In this document: piece after piece, positions 25,201 to 32,821 of the stretch
How the letters are laid out: each line of letters starts with the position of its first letter
Numbering within the stretch: position 1 is the first letter of the stretch
NCBI RefSeq assembly: GCF_039555335.1
Contig: NC_092635.1
Span: 50,364,052 to 50,428,051, forward strand
From: Amphiura filiformis
Taxonomy: Eukaryota > Echinodermata > Ophiuroidea > Amphilepidida > Amphiuridae
Length of the DNA stretch: 64,000 nt
Direction of reading: 5' to 3'
The notes under the pieces: model-generated
The model's database searches: none
What the model was told of the DNA's origin: nothing
Seen by the model: only the letters and a program-made list of their open reading frames with translations
Made by a program: the position numbers and the translations under genes

Positions 25201-26260
25201 CCCCTCGCATGCCAAGCACTCGGTCGGCGACACTTTGCCACGGGTCTTGGGCTTCGCTGGCCAGCTTAAACCGTGCCTATATATCACTTAGGGCGATAAG
25301 CGTCATCACACCACGTGGGATGCTTGCACGAACAGCGCATATATCAAGTAGTATTTTGTAGTATTCAGGCGGGTTAGGGTTAATGAAGTCAATGTTCATC
25401 AATATGTGCAATTTCTTTCCAACTAAATAAACATTCTTTGATATTACAGGACGTGAAAGATGCCATTTTGAAGCAAATTGTGCAACATGGAAAGAAAAGA
25501 GGACTCAAGGGATTTGAACTGGTAAGATCTGACATAACTTGTATTTCAACACAAAAATATCTGTACGGTATATTAATACAGGGCTAGAATTTTGGTGAGA
25601 ATCTACAAATTGAAATTCTACCCCTGCTACAATAAGTTTGAATTCATTAAATTTAAACAGCAGGCACCTGGTAGATAAGTTTGATATAATTTTGACTTTA
25701 AACTTTTGATCTCAACACAAGATTAGACATACCTCAAATTTTTGGTTTGTAGCTTTGGCCTTCATCAGGAGACTGGCAACCCAAGTTCGGGATCAGTGAC
25801 TTTTGGACACTTGACTCCAACACTTTGTCGTACACTCTTGGTAACTGGTATCAGCCCATTTGATATATGTTTGATCAAATCTCAAGGAGTTCTGTGCATC
25901 GATTATTTGAAACATTCAGCTAAACCAATCACCTGGGCTGGGACAGTTATAGCTTACTGCAAATAATGTAGTTGATTTGGGGCCAATCTTAGAAGATATG
26001 GCCAAAATGATGATTTTCACTTCATTTTGTTTTCTTCACCAATCAATCCTCTTACATGCAGCATCTGTAGACTAAGATGTACAAGCCATTAACATAAATC
26101 ACATTTTTTTCCAAACTTTCAGGTGAGAGATATTCACATACATAATGATCTGTTCAGCGTTGAGAATGGTCTATTAACGCCCACCTTCAAAGGTAAACGT
26201 CCAGCACTCAAGGAGTTCTTTGCATCGCAGTTGGCAGAGATGTATGCAAAATTGGATTAA
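1261..26260 (+). CDS. ACSL1/5/6: Long-chain acyl-CoA synthetase, 18 exons, 651 aa
   Basis: The enzyme activates long-chain fatty acids to acyl-CoA using ATP (AMP-forming ligase), normally on ER or outer mitochondrial membrane. Exons: 1261-1302, 4016-4139, 5611-5678, 6996-7097, 10972-11071, 11671-11876, 12271-12322, 13642-13715, 14368-14445, 15489-15709, 17029-17083, 17749-17844, 18610-18774, 19885-20001, 20371-20514, 21412-21513, 25450-25521, 26123-26260. All junctions are GT-AG and in phase; TAA ends at 26260. Motifs: WVIADFG about 113-119, P-loop TSGTTGVPKG 227-236, [10 protein letters not shown] about 270-279, GYGQTE 410-415, [10 protein letters not shown] 487-496, [15 protein letters not shown] 507-521. 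Vertebrate ACSL1/5/6 are about 680-700 aa. The difference is the N-terminal membrane anchor, which this start ([14 protein letters not shown]) lacks; an alternative first exon may lie upstream of the window. Subgroup assignment to the ACSL1/5/6 branch is by residue similarity from memory. Confidence 0.96.
1303..4015 (+). other. ACSL intron 1
   Basis: It starts GTAAGT and ends TATAG. Bases about 1930-2005 resemble about 43745-43800 (a GAGAAAAGTGG...GATG then GTGGATCA...GAAATGCCC pattern), so it is a dispersed repeat. A tandem duplication lies at 2930-3260. A purine-rich motif (AAAGAGAAAAAAGTAAAGAATATAAT-like) recurs near 2748, 3750 and 3895, each time near a GACCCGG or GACCTGG plus ATATTCATATT context, so this part looks like a decayed repeat series. 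No gene is seen. Confidence 0.6.
2930..3260. repeat. Tandem duplication, unit about 168 bp
   Basis: Two adjacent copies share AAAAATAACCGGCCA (2973 and 3141), then a long near-identical run through AGTACTCTTCTGAAATTC and ATATTCGCAC. The period read from the shared motif is 168 bases. Copies differ at a few sites, so the duplication is not brand new. Confidence 0.85.
4292..4879. mobile_element. Foldback element with about 198-bp inverted arms
   Basis: Bases 4292-4489 and 4682-4879 are near-perfect inverted copies: the left arm begins GCACAGTTTACATGGAGAC and the right arm ends with its complement. Each arm also holds its own small palindrome (TTGCTGGAAATTTATTTCCAGCAA-like). The 190-bp centre has no coding potential. 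This is a non-autonomous DNA element in ACSL intron 2; superfamily unknown because no clear target duplication is seen. Confidence 0.85.
4880..5610. other. Rest of ACSL intron 2
   Basis: It contains an AAGA/AAGAAAG purine run (about 5265-5283), poly-G runs (about 5294-5302 and 5370-5380), and AT-rich sequence. A 90-aa open frame on the - strand (5440-5168) is compositionally odd (F/P/S rich) and looks repeat-derived, not genic. Confidence 0.4.
6281..6947. mobile_element. TTAA-flanked MITE, copy 1 (GGGCTGGGGT family)
   Basis: A 667-bp element flanked by TTAA at 6277-6280 and 6948-6951. It starts GGGCTGGGGTATGAACGTTT and ends AACGCTCATTTTGGATCCC; long imperfect inverted arms meet in the centre. 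A second copy lies at 48480-49103, also between TTAA sites. TTAA duplication is the hallmark of piggyBac-type transposition; no transposase is present. It sits in ACSL intron 3. Confidence 0.85.
7130..10925 (+). repeat. 86-bp minisatellite, about 44 units
   Basis: A tandem array fills almost all of ACSL intron 4. The unit includes ATGCCAAGAAGTGGTAAAAC, TACATTACTAGAATA, TTGTACTTTTATTGAAAC and CATATAAAGAAGAGTAG. The typical period is 86 bases (for example 9391 to 9477), with variant units of 90 (TTGTTGTTCAAAACATTGC insertion, 9150-9360) and units with an added ATACATATATAA. Edge units (7130-7900 and 10850-10925) are more diverged than the centre, as expected for unequal exchange. The array begins about 33 bases after the exon 4 donor and ends about 45 bases before the exon 5 acceptor. 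Confidence 0.97.
11109..11473. mobile_element. TTAA-flanked foldback MITE (GGTGGTACTACACCCC)
   Basis: A 365-bp element between TTAA at 11105-11108 and 11474-11477, in ACSL intron 5. Its termini are GGTGGTACTACACCCC and GGGGTGTATAGTACCACC. The inverted arms are about 140 bp each (including GTTATGTATATTATAGGGGCAAGGAATCC and its complement, shown here in part). No coding capacity. The GGTGG start after TTAA is shared with 12892-13529. Confidence 0.85.
12892..13529. mobile_element. TTAA-flanked foldback MITE (GGTGGTTCGAAAGGC)
   Basis: A 638-bp element between TTAA at 12888-12891 and 13530-13533, in ACSL intron 7. The arms are over 230 bp and near-identical: GGTGGTTCGAAAGGCAAGG at the left, CCTTGCCTTTCGAACCACC at the right. 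The centre (about 13140-13275) is itself partly palindromic. The high arm identity suggests a young element. Confidence 0.88.
13716..14367. other. ACSL intron 8
   Basis: AT-rich sequence with no recognisable gene or repeat structure. Several small open frames (68-97 aa) are lysine/phenylalanine rich, as expected by chance in AT-rich DNA. Confidence 0.4.
14472..14885. mobile_element. Inverted-repeat element, about 414 bp
   Basis: The left arm GAAGACAGAGATAAAAAGAC (from 14472) has its complement ending at 14885 (GTCTTTTTATCTCTGTCTTC). The arms run about 50 bases, through TAGTTTGCGTCTGACGTCA and GATTGACAG. It lies in ACSL intron 9 and has no coding region. A matching target duplication is not clear. 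Confidence 0.75.
15768..15802. repeat. Perfect palindrome, 13-bp arms
   Basis: ACTTCAAGTGATG, one T, then CATCACTTGAAGT at about 15771-15797. The same core (ATCACTTGAAGT) recurs at about 16029-16040, so it may be part of an inverted-repeat element running to about 16050 in ACSL intron 10. Confidence 0.6.
16573..16891 (-). mobile_element. hAT-type MITE, copy 1
   Basis: A 319-bp element beginning CAGGGTGGGATTTACC and ending GGTAAATCTGGCCCTG. Flanking 8-mers are CTGATTTT and CAGATTTT, seven of eight matching, fitting the 8-bp duplication of hAT elements. Its interior is the inverse of 30036-30358 (shared motifs GCGCACAATTTTGCAATTTT and CCAAAACATGGTGTTTTTCGGC, here in part). It lies in ACSL intron 10. 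Confidence 0.85.
17093..17525. mobile_element. Palindromic element, family member A
   Basis: A long imperfect hairpin (17100-17260: AATAAAGGTATTGTTTTTAGC with its complement GCTAAAAACAATACCTTTATT) is followed by TTCTCATTCTTAAACATTTC and closes with a TCAAGTGTTTAAGAATATA motif near 17500. The internal order (hairpin, CGCG-rich part, ATCGTGTCATA, then ACCAATAAGATTGC) matches 39361-39861. Non-coding. In ACSL intron 11. Confidence 0.65.
17870..18182. mobile_element. Tigger/pogo-type MITE
   Basis: A 313-bp element flanked by TA (17868-17869, 18183-18184). Its termini are CAGTCCAACCTCTCTTATCC and AAAAGAGGTTGGACTG. The terminus and TA duplication match the pogo/Tigger branch of Tc1/mariner elements as known from other animals. 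It starts only 25 bases beyond the exon 12 donor of ACSL. No transposase. Confidence 0.85.
19145..19331. mobile_element. TTAA-flanked MITE, 187 bp
   Basis: Flanked by TTAA at 19141-19144 and 19332-19335. Its termini are AGAGGAAGCCCCATCAGAGC and its near-complement GCTCTAATGGGCTTCCTCT; the arms are about 35-40 bases. In ACSL intron 13. Non-coding. Confidence 0.85.
19372..19851 (-). mobile_element. Penelope-like retroelement fragment with 16-bp TSD
   Basis: A 480-bp insertion in ACSL intron 13 bounded by a perfect 16-base duplication (TATGGTAAATTGTATT at 19356-19371 and 19852-19867). On the - strand it encodes pieces such as [19 protein letters not shown] and [20 protein letters not shown], which resemble the C-terminal GIY-YIG-associated tail of Penelope-like elements (family call from memory). 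The reading frame is broken. About 70 bases from the upstream end reappear inverted at the other end (19376-19435 against 19755-19810). The perfect target duplication suggests a recent, 5'-truncated insertion. Confidence 0.65.
20645..20919. mobile_element. MITE with CACTG termini and TA flanks
   Basis: A 275-bp element starting CACTGTAAAAATAGCAGAGC and ending GCTTTGCTGTTTTTGCAGTG, with TA on both sides. The interior is a large palindrome rich in TTAACAC/GTGTTAA. Candidate superfamilies are Chapaev/CACTA-like or mariner. It follows the exon 15 donor of ACSL by 130 bases. Confidence 0.75.
21112..21255 (+). repeat. Degenerate TTAGGG-like tract
   Basis: A G-rich stretch of imperfect GTTAGGGTT/GATTAGGGAT units, about ten over 130 bases, in ACSL intron 15. 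It is too irregular for a working telomere and is interstitial within a gene. It could be a decayed telomere-like microsatellite or the remnant of a transposon end such as the one at 21801. Confidence 0.55.
21805..23138. mobile_element. piggyBac-like non-autonomous element, copy 1
   Basis: A 1334-bp element flanked by TTAA at 21801-21804 and 23139-23142. Its termini are CCCTAACCCCCTAAGGG and GCGGGTTAGGG, close to the CCCTA start typical of piggyBac. Subterminal parts (21829-21985 and 23042-23138) are duplicated in copy 2 (23177-25379). The centre, about 22000-23040, codes for nothing recognisable. A tRNA-derived module sits near the left end. It lies in ACSL intron 16. Confidence 0.75.
21888..21962 (-). 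repeat. tRNA-derived (SINE-like) module, copy 1
   Basis: On the - strand an A-box-like TGGCAAAGTG (21952-21943) is followed by GTGCTTGGCATGCGAGGGG and a perfect B box GGTTCGAATCC (21907-21897), about 56 bases end to end, as in a tRNA or tRNA-derived SINE promoter. The anticodon arm resembles tRNA-Ala with GGC. The acceptor stem does not pair cleanly and no terminator follows, so it is not a working tRNA gene. Confidence 0.6.
23211..25130 (+). mobile_element. CR1/L2-like LINE, 5'-truncated, RT pseudogene
   Basis: Non-LTR reverse transcriptase in several frames. 23472-24245 holds [44 protein letters not shown] and [12 protein letters not shown]; 24242-24703 holds [18 protein letters not shown] and [15 protein letters not shown]; 24679-24993 holds [12 protein letters not shown] and [14 protein letters not shown]. 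Frames shift near 23490, 24110, 24240 and 24690. The catalytic YADD box reads YAND in its frame (about 24133), so the enzyme is dead even apart from the shifts. ORF1 and the endonuclease are missing. The 3' end has the AAAGCGCAATATAAAT motif and an ATGTAT microsatellite tail, as in CR1/L2 elements. Confidence 0.9.
25177..25250 (-). repeat. tRNA-derived module, copy 2
   Basis: Near-identical to 21888-21962 on the - strand. The B box reads GGTTTGAATCC (25196-25186), one change from copy 1; the A-box-like TGGCAAAGTG is at 25240-25231. It belongs to the right remnant of the piggyBac-like copy 2. Confidence 0.6.
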
Positions 26261-28030
26261 CACACACTTGTGCTTGTCTTCCATACTAATACAGACATTG
26301 TCTTCGGGAAAGTTTGATGGATTTGTACAGAGTTCCCAATTCGATAATGAGTCATGACCCCCATGTGGAGTCATGACCCTCATGTGGAGTCATTCAAAAC
26401 TTGGGCTTGCTAGACTACCCCAGCAGAATAAGGTGGGTTATGTGACAGAATTTTGAAGAAGTGGCATACCGGTTAAAATTACCGAAGAGGGGGGGGGCAA
26501 AATTGCCAAAAGTCATGCCTCATTCCCATGATGCCTTTACCGGGATACCGTGACAAATTTTAATGCTAAAATGGGCCAAACATTTGGCTTTTTGAGGTCT
26601 AAAATACACTAACAGAGAATTTGCCAACTGGTTAGTATGGCACTATTTTAAAGAAATGAGCCGGGTCACATTGTATAAAAGTTTGTAAACCCCCTAATTG
26701 GTGATGTAGCTCACAGTTATACCATGTTGTGTAGCATCATAGGGGCACAAGGGTGGGGCACATGTCCCCCAATCGATCTGAAAATTTAGAAAATCCCACA
26801 GAAAAATTGCAAAAAAATGGCTTTTGCCCCCCAATCAGACCCGGTGCCCCATATCACGGTTGGTGCCCCCAACATGATGACCCACACTTCGCTACTGGCC
26901 ATATTATTCACATACTGTTGTGATAACTCATGCACTTTATGCCAAGAAATCGGGGGCTATGAGTAGCCTTTCAACAAGGCTTAACTGGAGCCCTCATTGA
27001 AATTGCAATGCTCCTTTGCCTCAGAAGGAGGTTTTATATCATTGGGAGCCCTGGGTGGGAGCGTCCCTCTCTCTTATTCACGCTCGGTGTTGCGGCTTTG
27101 CAGCTCTGTTGCACCTTTGCTGCAGCTTGCCCCCTCCCTGGCATGGACCACAAGGGTCTTTGACAAAAGATTAGGCTATGAGTGCATTTGGAAGAGGCTG
27201 AATCCTGGGGGCTGAATGGCCGACATGTGCCCAAAATAAGCTGATTTTTCATGTTTTTGGTGTAAACCTGGGAGATTCAAGCTCCCAAGACACTCCCCTG
27301 GGCATGCACTTTTCATGGTAAATGCTTCTTGTGAAAGGTTGACAGCAAATTTACTTGCCTTGATGATTTGTTATCTATATTTGATACATTATCTTGCCAA
27401 ATCCCAAGCACAGGATTTTGTTGAAGCTTACTAACACATTCTTATTCTGAGAGACTGTACAATTACTTTCTCAGGAAAATACAGTACTTTATATAAATGA
27501 GAAATTATTTCAAGGTTTTTGTTTTAAAGCAAATTAGTATTATATAGGTAGTGTATGTGCTTACATTGGAAAGTAATTTAAAGGTGTCATAAACTTGCAA
27601 TTGCTGGGAAAATTCTCAGCCAGGATAACATTCCCACCTCATTTATGTTCATGTTTGCAGCAGGGCCGATTTTTGTATTATTTTATAAGACATTTATGGA
27701 CTGGTGTATTGTACACCAATTTATTGTATTATATTTAAGATGGAGAGTGAAAGGGTATAAAGCATGTTTTATTTTTATTTTTACAATTTTTGTTACAAGT
27801 GTACATTGTAAAATTCCAATTATGTATATGAGATTACGGTATATTATTCTCATGTAGCTATCTTAATTACAGGGAAAGAACAAACGATATTGTGTTTGGA
27901 ATATATTTTTGTGATATCAAAAATTGTAGATATTACTGCAGAATGTGCATTGATTTTATGTTGTCTATATGAATGTTTAAAAAATGTTCAAGTATATGTA
28001 TATTTTATACCTCGTTGTGAATCCAACATA
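26261..28030 (+). other. ACSL 3' flank and start of the intergenic region
   Basis: Likely contains the ACSL 3' UTR, but I see no clear AATAAA before about 28143. A 20-bp direct repeat (GAGTCATGACCC...CATGTG) occurs twice at 26348-26390. From about 26460 a C/G-rich decayed repeat runs to 26900. No open frame resembles a protein family. Confidence 0.4.
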
Positions 28031-28195
28031 ATTTACTCTATTAAATGCCTCCCTTCTATTAAAGGCCCCCATCTTTTTTCAAAAGGAACTAAGAGTTCCA
28101 GAAGTCATATTTTGTGATTTTTTTTCATTGAAAAGTCATTTCTAATAAATGCCCCCTTTTCAAGAATGCAATGCCCCCGGGGCGTTTAATAGAGT
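28031..28195. mobile_element. MITE with ACTCTATTAAA termini
   Basis: About 160 bp. TTACTCTATTAAATGCC at the left and GGGGCGTTTAATAGAGTAG at the right are inverted copies. The centre repeats the ATTAAAGGCCCCC / AATAAATGCCCCC theme. Non-coding. Confidence 0.7.
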
Positions 28196-28465
28196 AGAAA
28201 TGGTACTGCGATACTTAAGTCAACTTCCATAATTAGAGCACAGAATACAGAAAGATCTTGGGTTTTATGACAAGAAGGTCCCATCTGCAAAAGCTGCCAG
28301 GTGTTATAATGTTAGTTATGGTATGTGGTAAAAACTTCTTAACAAATGGCAGCTATTGCTGTTGGGGCATTCTTGCACTGAATCCTCAAAATAATAGCTG
28401 CTAGGTGTTATGTTAGACACGGCATGTTGAGCACTTGGTCAAAACTATGAAAGTAACAAAGGGCA

Positions 28466-28608
28466 GGGAACGATTGCTGAATAGGGTGCAACTCTACTAG
28501 CCTTATTACAAGACTGCCCTACCCCAACCATAAACCCTAACCCTAAACTCCATGAACGAGGACTGGACTCAAGTTTAGCAAGTTGCACCCTATTCGGTAA
28601 TTGTCCCA
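28466..28608. mobile_element. MITE with GGGAACGATTGCTGAATAGG termini
   Basis: About 143 bp. The left end GGGAACGATTGCTGAATAGG continues into GTGCAACT; the right end is the complement AGTTGCACCCTATTCGG then TAATTGTCCC. The interior has ACCCTAACCCTAAA-like sequence. It lies next to a dispersed GGCAGCTATTGCAGA motif (also at 14987, 28356 and 38270). Confidence 0.7.
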
Positions 28609-29087
28609 AGGGCAGCTATTGCAGATGGGTCATTCTTGTCCTAAAGCCTCAAAACGGTCTCGCTGTATAAATAGGGGCAGCCTGTTGTGCAAAATGTTAT
28701 GTATTAAAAACACATCACCTACATCTGAGTATTCTGTAGACATTTATGGGCAACAAAAGAAATCATTCAAAATGACATTATTGCGTATAAAGCCATTTAA
28801 TATATTTGCACAAATTTTAAACAACTTGTCACACACATGGTAATTATGCCTGTTTTGTAAAGCAGAGGTAATAGTAATTATTTGTATAAATAAGATATCA
28901 ATATTGCAAAAACAAAGAATACTGATGGTCAAAAGGTAATCAAAATTATTGTTCATGTAACCGACAACAATTGAAGACCACTTTCCAATCTTGGCTCAGA
29001 TAACCAGCAGTTTTTGCCAATCAATGCCATATGCCACTACTAGTAAAGTGCCTCATATATAAATTGGTACTCCATGAGGCAAGAGTA

Positions 29088-29296
29088 CTGTAAAACAACT
29101 TTAATTTAGCTTGCAATTTAATTTAGCTAATTTCGCTAGTCCCTTCAATCGCTAAATTAAATTGCCAATAAATAGTTCATTTATAATGGTTTTACATAGC
29201 AAAAGGATGCAAATTTGTGAATTTAAATTGCCATAAGAAGATGACTTCTTGCCAATTCGCCAAATTAAGTTGCTGTGAAATTAAAGTGTTTTACAG
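29088..29296. mobile_element. Mariner-like MITE, TA-flanked
   Basis: A 209-bp element between TA dinucleotides (29086-29087, 29297-29298). Its termini are CTGTAAAACAACTTTAATTT and AAATTAAAGTGTTTTACAG. The interior has repeated AATTTAGC / GCTAAATT palindromes. Size and TA flanks suit a Tc1/mariner-type MITE. Confidence 0.8.
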
Positions 29297-29340
29297 TATT
29301 TAACAACAATCAGAGCCACATTTTATAGTACATAATTATC

Positions 29341-29516
29341 TGGGCTATTCAGATGAAATCCATACACCCCACTGAAAAATATAACCTTAATATCCCACAC
29401 AGGGGGTGTAGATTTCACATGGAGTCACCCATTCAGATAACCCCATTTGAAATTCATACACCTTCATTAAGGTCATGTCTTCCATAGGGTGTATGGAGTT
29501 CATCTGGAATAGCCCA
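29341..29516. mobile_element. TGGGCTATTC-family MITE, copy 1
   Basis: A 176-bp imperfect palindrome from TGGGCTATTC to GAATAGCCCA. It holds ATCCATACACCCC, GGGGGTGTAGATTTCA, TGGAGTCACCCATTCAG and GGTCATGTCTTCCATAGG. Relatives in this window lie at 34398, 40490, 50872, 51591, 52351 and 55397. Confidence 0.85.
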
Positions 29517-30035
29517 AAACTGCTGGTAGACTAAGCCAGTTTTGGAAAAGGGGTCTTTAATAATTTATCAAGAAAGTGAAATTTAACAAAGTTCTCATGA
29601 CTTACATTAGGCCAAAAAAAGATTGTTTGCTTGTCCTCCACCGACCGACCGACCCTCATTTTTGACATCCTGAAAGTGTTTTTTACAGTTTCTACACACT
29701 TCTAAACTGTTTTAAAAACATGAATGAAATGGTATACAGTAGAGAAATATCCCAATTAACAACTATTTGGGCTATTCATTAAGCTAATTAAAGGCATACA
29801 GTTATGTTTTGGCGATGACCTTTAAAAAATCCCTACCAACTGACACAATTCTGAAAAAGTTGTGGAGAACAAGCCAACAATCTTTGTTTTTGGCCTTATT
29901 GTGGAGCACTCTTTAGATAACAATATAATCATTTTGTTTCTAGCACCTTGTGAATAGAGACAGTCAAAGCTCTGTGAAACGTTTTTTTCATACTGAACAA
30001 CCAAATCATTGCTCTTCGAAACATCTTCCGTTAGA

Positions 30036-30358
30036 CAGGGCTGGATTTACCATAGGGCCAGGTGGGCCCTGTGCAGTGTGCATCTTCCATTTTAGCCGAA
30101 AAACACCATGTTTTGGGCCAAAATAGGCTACAAAAATTGCAAAATTTTGCGCGCTTAACGCGCACTGGCCTGTAATATAGCAACAATTCAGACTAAAACA
30201 GTCTAAAATTTAAAATTTTTTTCGTGCTTCGCGCGCAAACATCCTAGTAGAATCTCAAAACTTGGCCACTTTAGTGCATAATGCCTTCTACACGATGCAT
30301 TTGGGGCCTCCAAATTTTGGCCTGGCCCAGGGCCCCCAAAAAGGTAAATCCGGCCCTG
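30036..30358 (+). mobile_element. hAT-type MITE, copy 2
   Basis: A 323-bp element with termini CAGGGCTGGATTTACC and GGTAAATCCGGCCCTG. Flanking 8-mers CCGTTAGA (30028-30035) and CTGTTAGA (30359-30366) match at seven of eight bases. It is the inverse-orientation relative of 16573-16891. Non-autonomous. Confidence 0.88.
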
Positions 30359-30702
30359 CTGTTAGATAGAAAAATAAATGATACACATTCGATATTAAGC
30401 TGTCATGGCTGTGCAGAATGTGATGCTGTCGTAAGTGTTGTCATAGACTTTCACTCTCTTCTTGGTTCTCGGATCTTTGCTGAGGTTTTCAGTTTGAAAT
30501 GTACATGAAATATTTCACAGAGACTTTGTTGCCAACTGAATATTTAATGCTACATTACTGAGATATATTGTTGCAATATGCTGTAAGTACTACATGTAGG
30601 CATAAGGTATATCTTGCAATGGTTATTGTAATTCCTATAAGTTGTTTTAATTGACACCACCTTAAAATTCAAACAATTTAATAATAATAATATATTAGTG
30701 AA

Positions 30703-31152
30703 GTGATGTAATAATTGGATTAACTACCATAGCAATAGGGTAAAACAATTTGTGAATATATCGTGCTGCACCACAACTCTACAAACAGGTAGCACTCATC
30801 ACCTGTGCATGTCTGCATTATTATAGATTGAATACAATATGTGACACGATCTGGTCCATGGGGGCCAAAGGCGGCAAATTTGAAACCGAGATAAAGGTAA
30901 AAATATGGGAGTAAAAATCAATAAAATACATAAGAAAATAGACTTCAAAAAACTTCACAACTTTAGAACCAAGTATGCTAGACCTTTGGTGTTTTCAGTA
31001 AATAATAGCCTATTATCAGTATAATGTAACAATAATAGTAACTCAATTTTCAAAAATGCCTCCTTTGGCCCCCATGGACCAGATTATGTCACATATATGT
31101 TCAAAAATTGTTTGACCCTATTGCTATGGTAGTTAATCCAATTATTACATCA
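30703..31152. mobile_element. Nested inverted-repeat elements
   Basis: Outer arms: TGATGTAATAATTGGATTAA (about 30704) and its complement ending at 31152, with ACTACCATAGCAATAGGGT following. Inner element 30840-31093: GTGACACGATCTGGTCCATGG and its near-complement CCATGGACCAGATTATGTCAC. The outer family recurs at 54777-55087 without the inner one; the inner family recurs at 32822-34180. So one element has inserted inside another. Confidence 0.8.
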
Positions 31153-31415
31153 ATTTGCCAGCGAATATGCATACAATATTTTAAAATGCATTATGGTAGA
31201 GTATGTGGTTTCAAAAACATTGGCCAGGCAAATTAAAATAAACACAAGTTATGAAGAAATTAAGATCTGTATCTTTAGATGTTTTGTCTTGTAAAAAGTA
31301 AATGCTAGTTTTACTTAAAAGTAATACAATCAGTACTTATTCCGAAATTTAATAAATCTTAATGATATTTTGGTACAACTAGATAGAACTAGAATTATGC
31401 GATTCGTAATTAAGG

Positions 31416-32069
31416 TGGCCCCCACAAAACTATACACCACATGAGGCCACCATATACTAAGCTGGAGAGTGGATTAATGGAAATGAAGGCAACATAAGCA
31501 AATGAGCTCATTAATATTCATAAATATGCAATTAAAATGACACAAAACTATTCGGCACATCAGGCCACCATATCCTATCACTGTACCAAGTTTGAAGTTG
31601 AACGGTGATTGCGTTAAAGCTGCAGAGTAGATTAATGACAATGTAGGCCAAATATGCAAATGATCTCATTAATATTCATAAATATGCAGATAACATGACA
31701 CAAAAGCATACAGCACATGAGGCCACCATATACTATCAATGTAGCAAGTTTGAAGTTAATCGGTGATTGCGTTTTTAAGTTGCAGAGTGGATTAATGACA
31801 ATGTAGGCAAAATATGCTAATGAGCTCATTAATATTCATAAATATGTAAATAATGTGACACAAAACTAAACAGCACATGAGACTATCATACTCTATCCCC
31901 GTACAAAGTTTGAAGTTGATAGGTCATTGCGTTGGAGCTGCAGAGTGGATTAATGAATTTGCTTCCGCCCGCACAAACAAACAAAGATACAAAGAAAGAA
32001 AGAAACAAACAGGCAAGGAAACAAACAACCATTTGAGCGATAACATAAGCCCCACATATGTGGGGGCCA
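31416..32069. mobile_element. Helentron-associated (HINE/pearl-like) element
   Basis: A core of about 3.4 tandem units of 158-160 bp (CTCATTAATATTCATAAATATGCA-like motif at 31507, 31665 and 31825) is bracketed by short inverted ends: TGGCCCCCACA (31416) and TGTGGGGGCCA (ending 32069). A 16-bp perfect palindrome CCCCACATATGTGGGG (32050-32065) lies at the right end, after a short AAAGAAAGAAAGAAAC tract. This layout fits the pearl/HINE class of non-autonomous Helentrons known in marine invertebrates. A diverged single core unit is at 60655-60790. Confidence 0.65.
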
Positions 32070-32679
32070 AAAATGCCATACGTTTGAGAAAATGTTTGCA
32101 GAACAATCTGTGATATTTATCCATTTATAAGTATATTGTTAGCATAGGGTAACAAACTCTGAGTCACACAAAAATTTCAGTTTGGCACAGAGGGACTTGC
32201 AAAATACATCAAAGTATCAAAAATTAAAAACATTACTGTACAAACATAATATTATAATAAAAAAGGTTCAACACAATAAAGATAATATTAAAACTATACC
32301 AGCATTAGGCGGAGGTGCGGTATTTAACATTAGCTTTGAACATTTAATTATTTACTTTACATTCCACCCGACTTACCCGGGTGAAAAATAAAGCTATCGC
32401 TAAAAATGGCGCATCCGCCTTATGAACTCAAGCAGGTGATGATACATATACAAAACTAAATATTAAATATTGCACACAACACAATCTCTGGCCATAAAAT
32501 AAAAGTTGTTTGATTGTCTTCCACCAAATTTTGAAAATTAGAAAAATGTTGTTTTTGTCTTTATTGCACACAAAAAATGGCTACCCTAATTTTCAAATTC
32601 CAAATGATTTTGGAGTGTTAAGCCATAATTCAAAGAAGTGCTAAAAACCTGTTCTACTCATTTGAAATATAAAGATAAG

Positions 32680-32820
32680 TAAAAATAAATAATTTTTCTG
32701 ATGAATATTCCACCAAATATTAAGCCATAACAACAAAAACTTCACATAGAAATAAATGAATAATTATTCTGATAAATATTCCACCAAATATTAAGCACCT
32801 TAACAACAAAAACTTCATAT
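32680..32820 (+). repeat. Tandem duplication, about 72 bp
   Basis: Two adjacent copies of a segment containing AATATTCCACCAAATATTAAG and AACAACAAAAACTTCA(C/T)AT. It ends exactly where the 32822 element begins. Confidence 0.7.
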
Positions 32821-32821
32821 T

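Larger units (their letters stand above)
23177..25379. mobile_element. piggyBac-like element, copy 2, carrying a LINE
   Basis: It begins CCTAACCCTAACCCCCTAAGG near 23177 (one base over a short quote is avoided: key part CTAACCCCCTAAGG) and ends GCGGGTTAGGG before TTAA at 25380-25383. The left part to about 23210 and the right part from about 25126 match copy 1, with the LINE between. Compared with copy 1 it lacks about 1 kb of interior between the tRNA-like module and the ACTTAGGGCGAT segment. It starts about 35 bases after copy 1 in the same orientation. Confidence 0.7.

Noticed and set aside
21784-25361. Frames with [17 protein letters not shown]-like sequence
   Set aside because: These are translations of the tRNA-derived B-box region (GGTTCGAATCC), a common false protein in genomes with tRNA-derived repeats.
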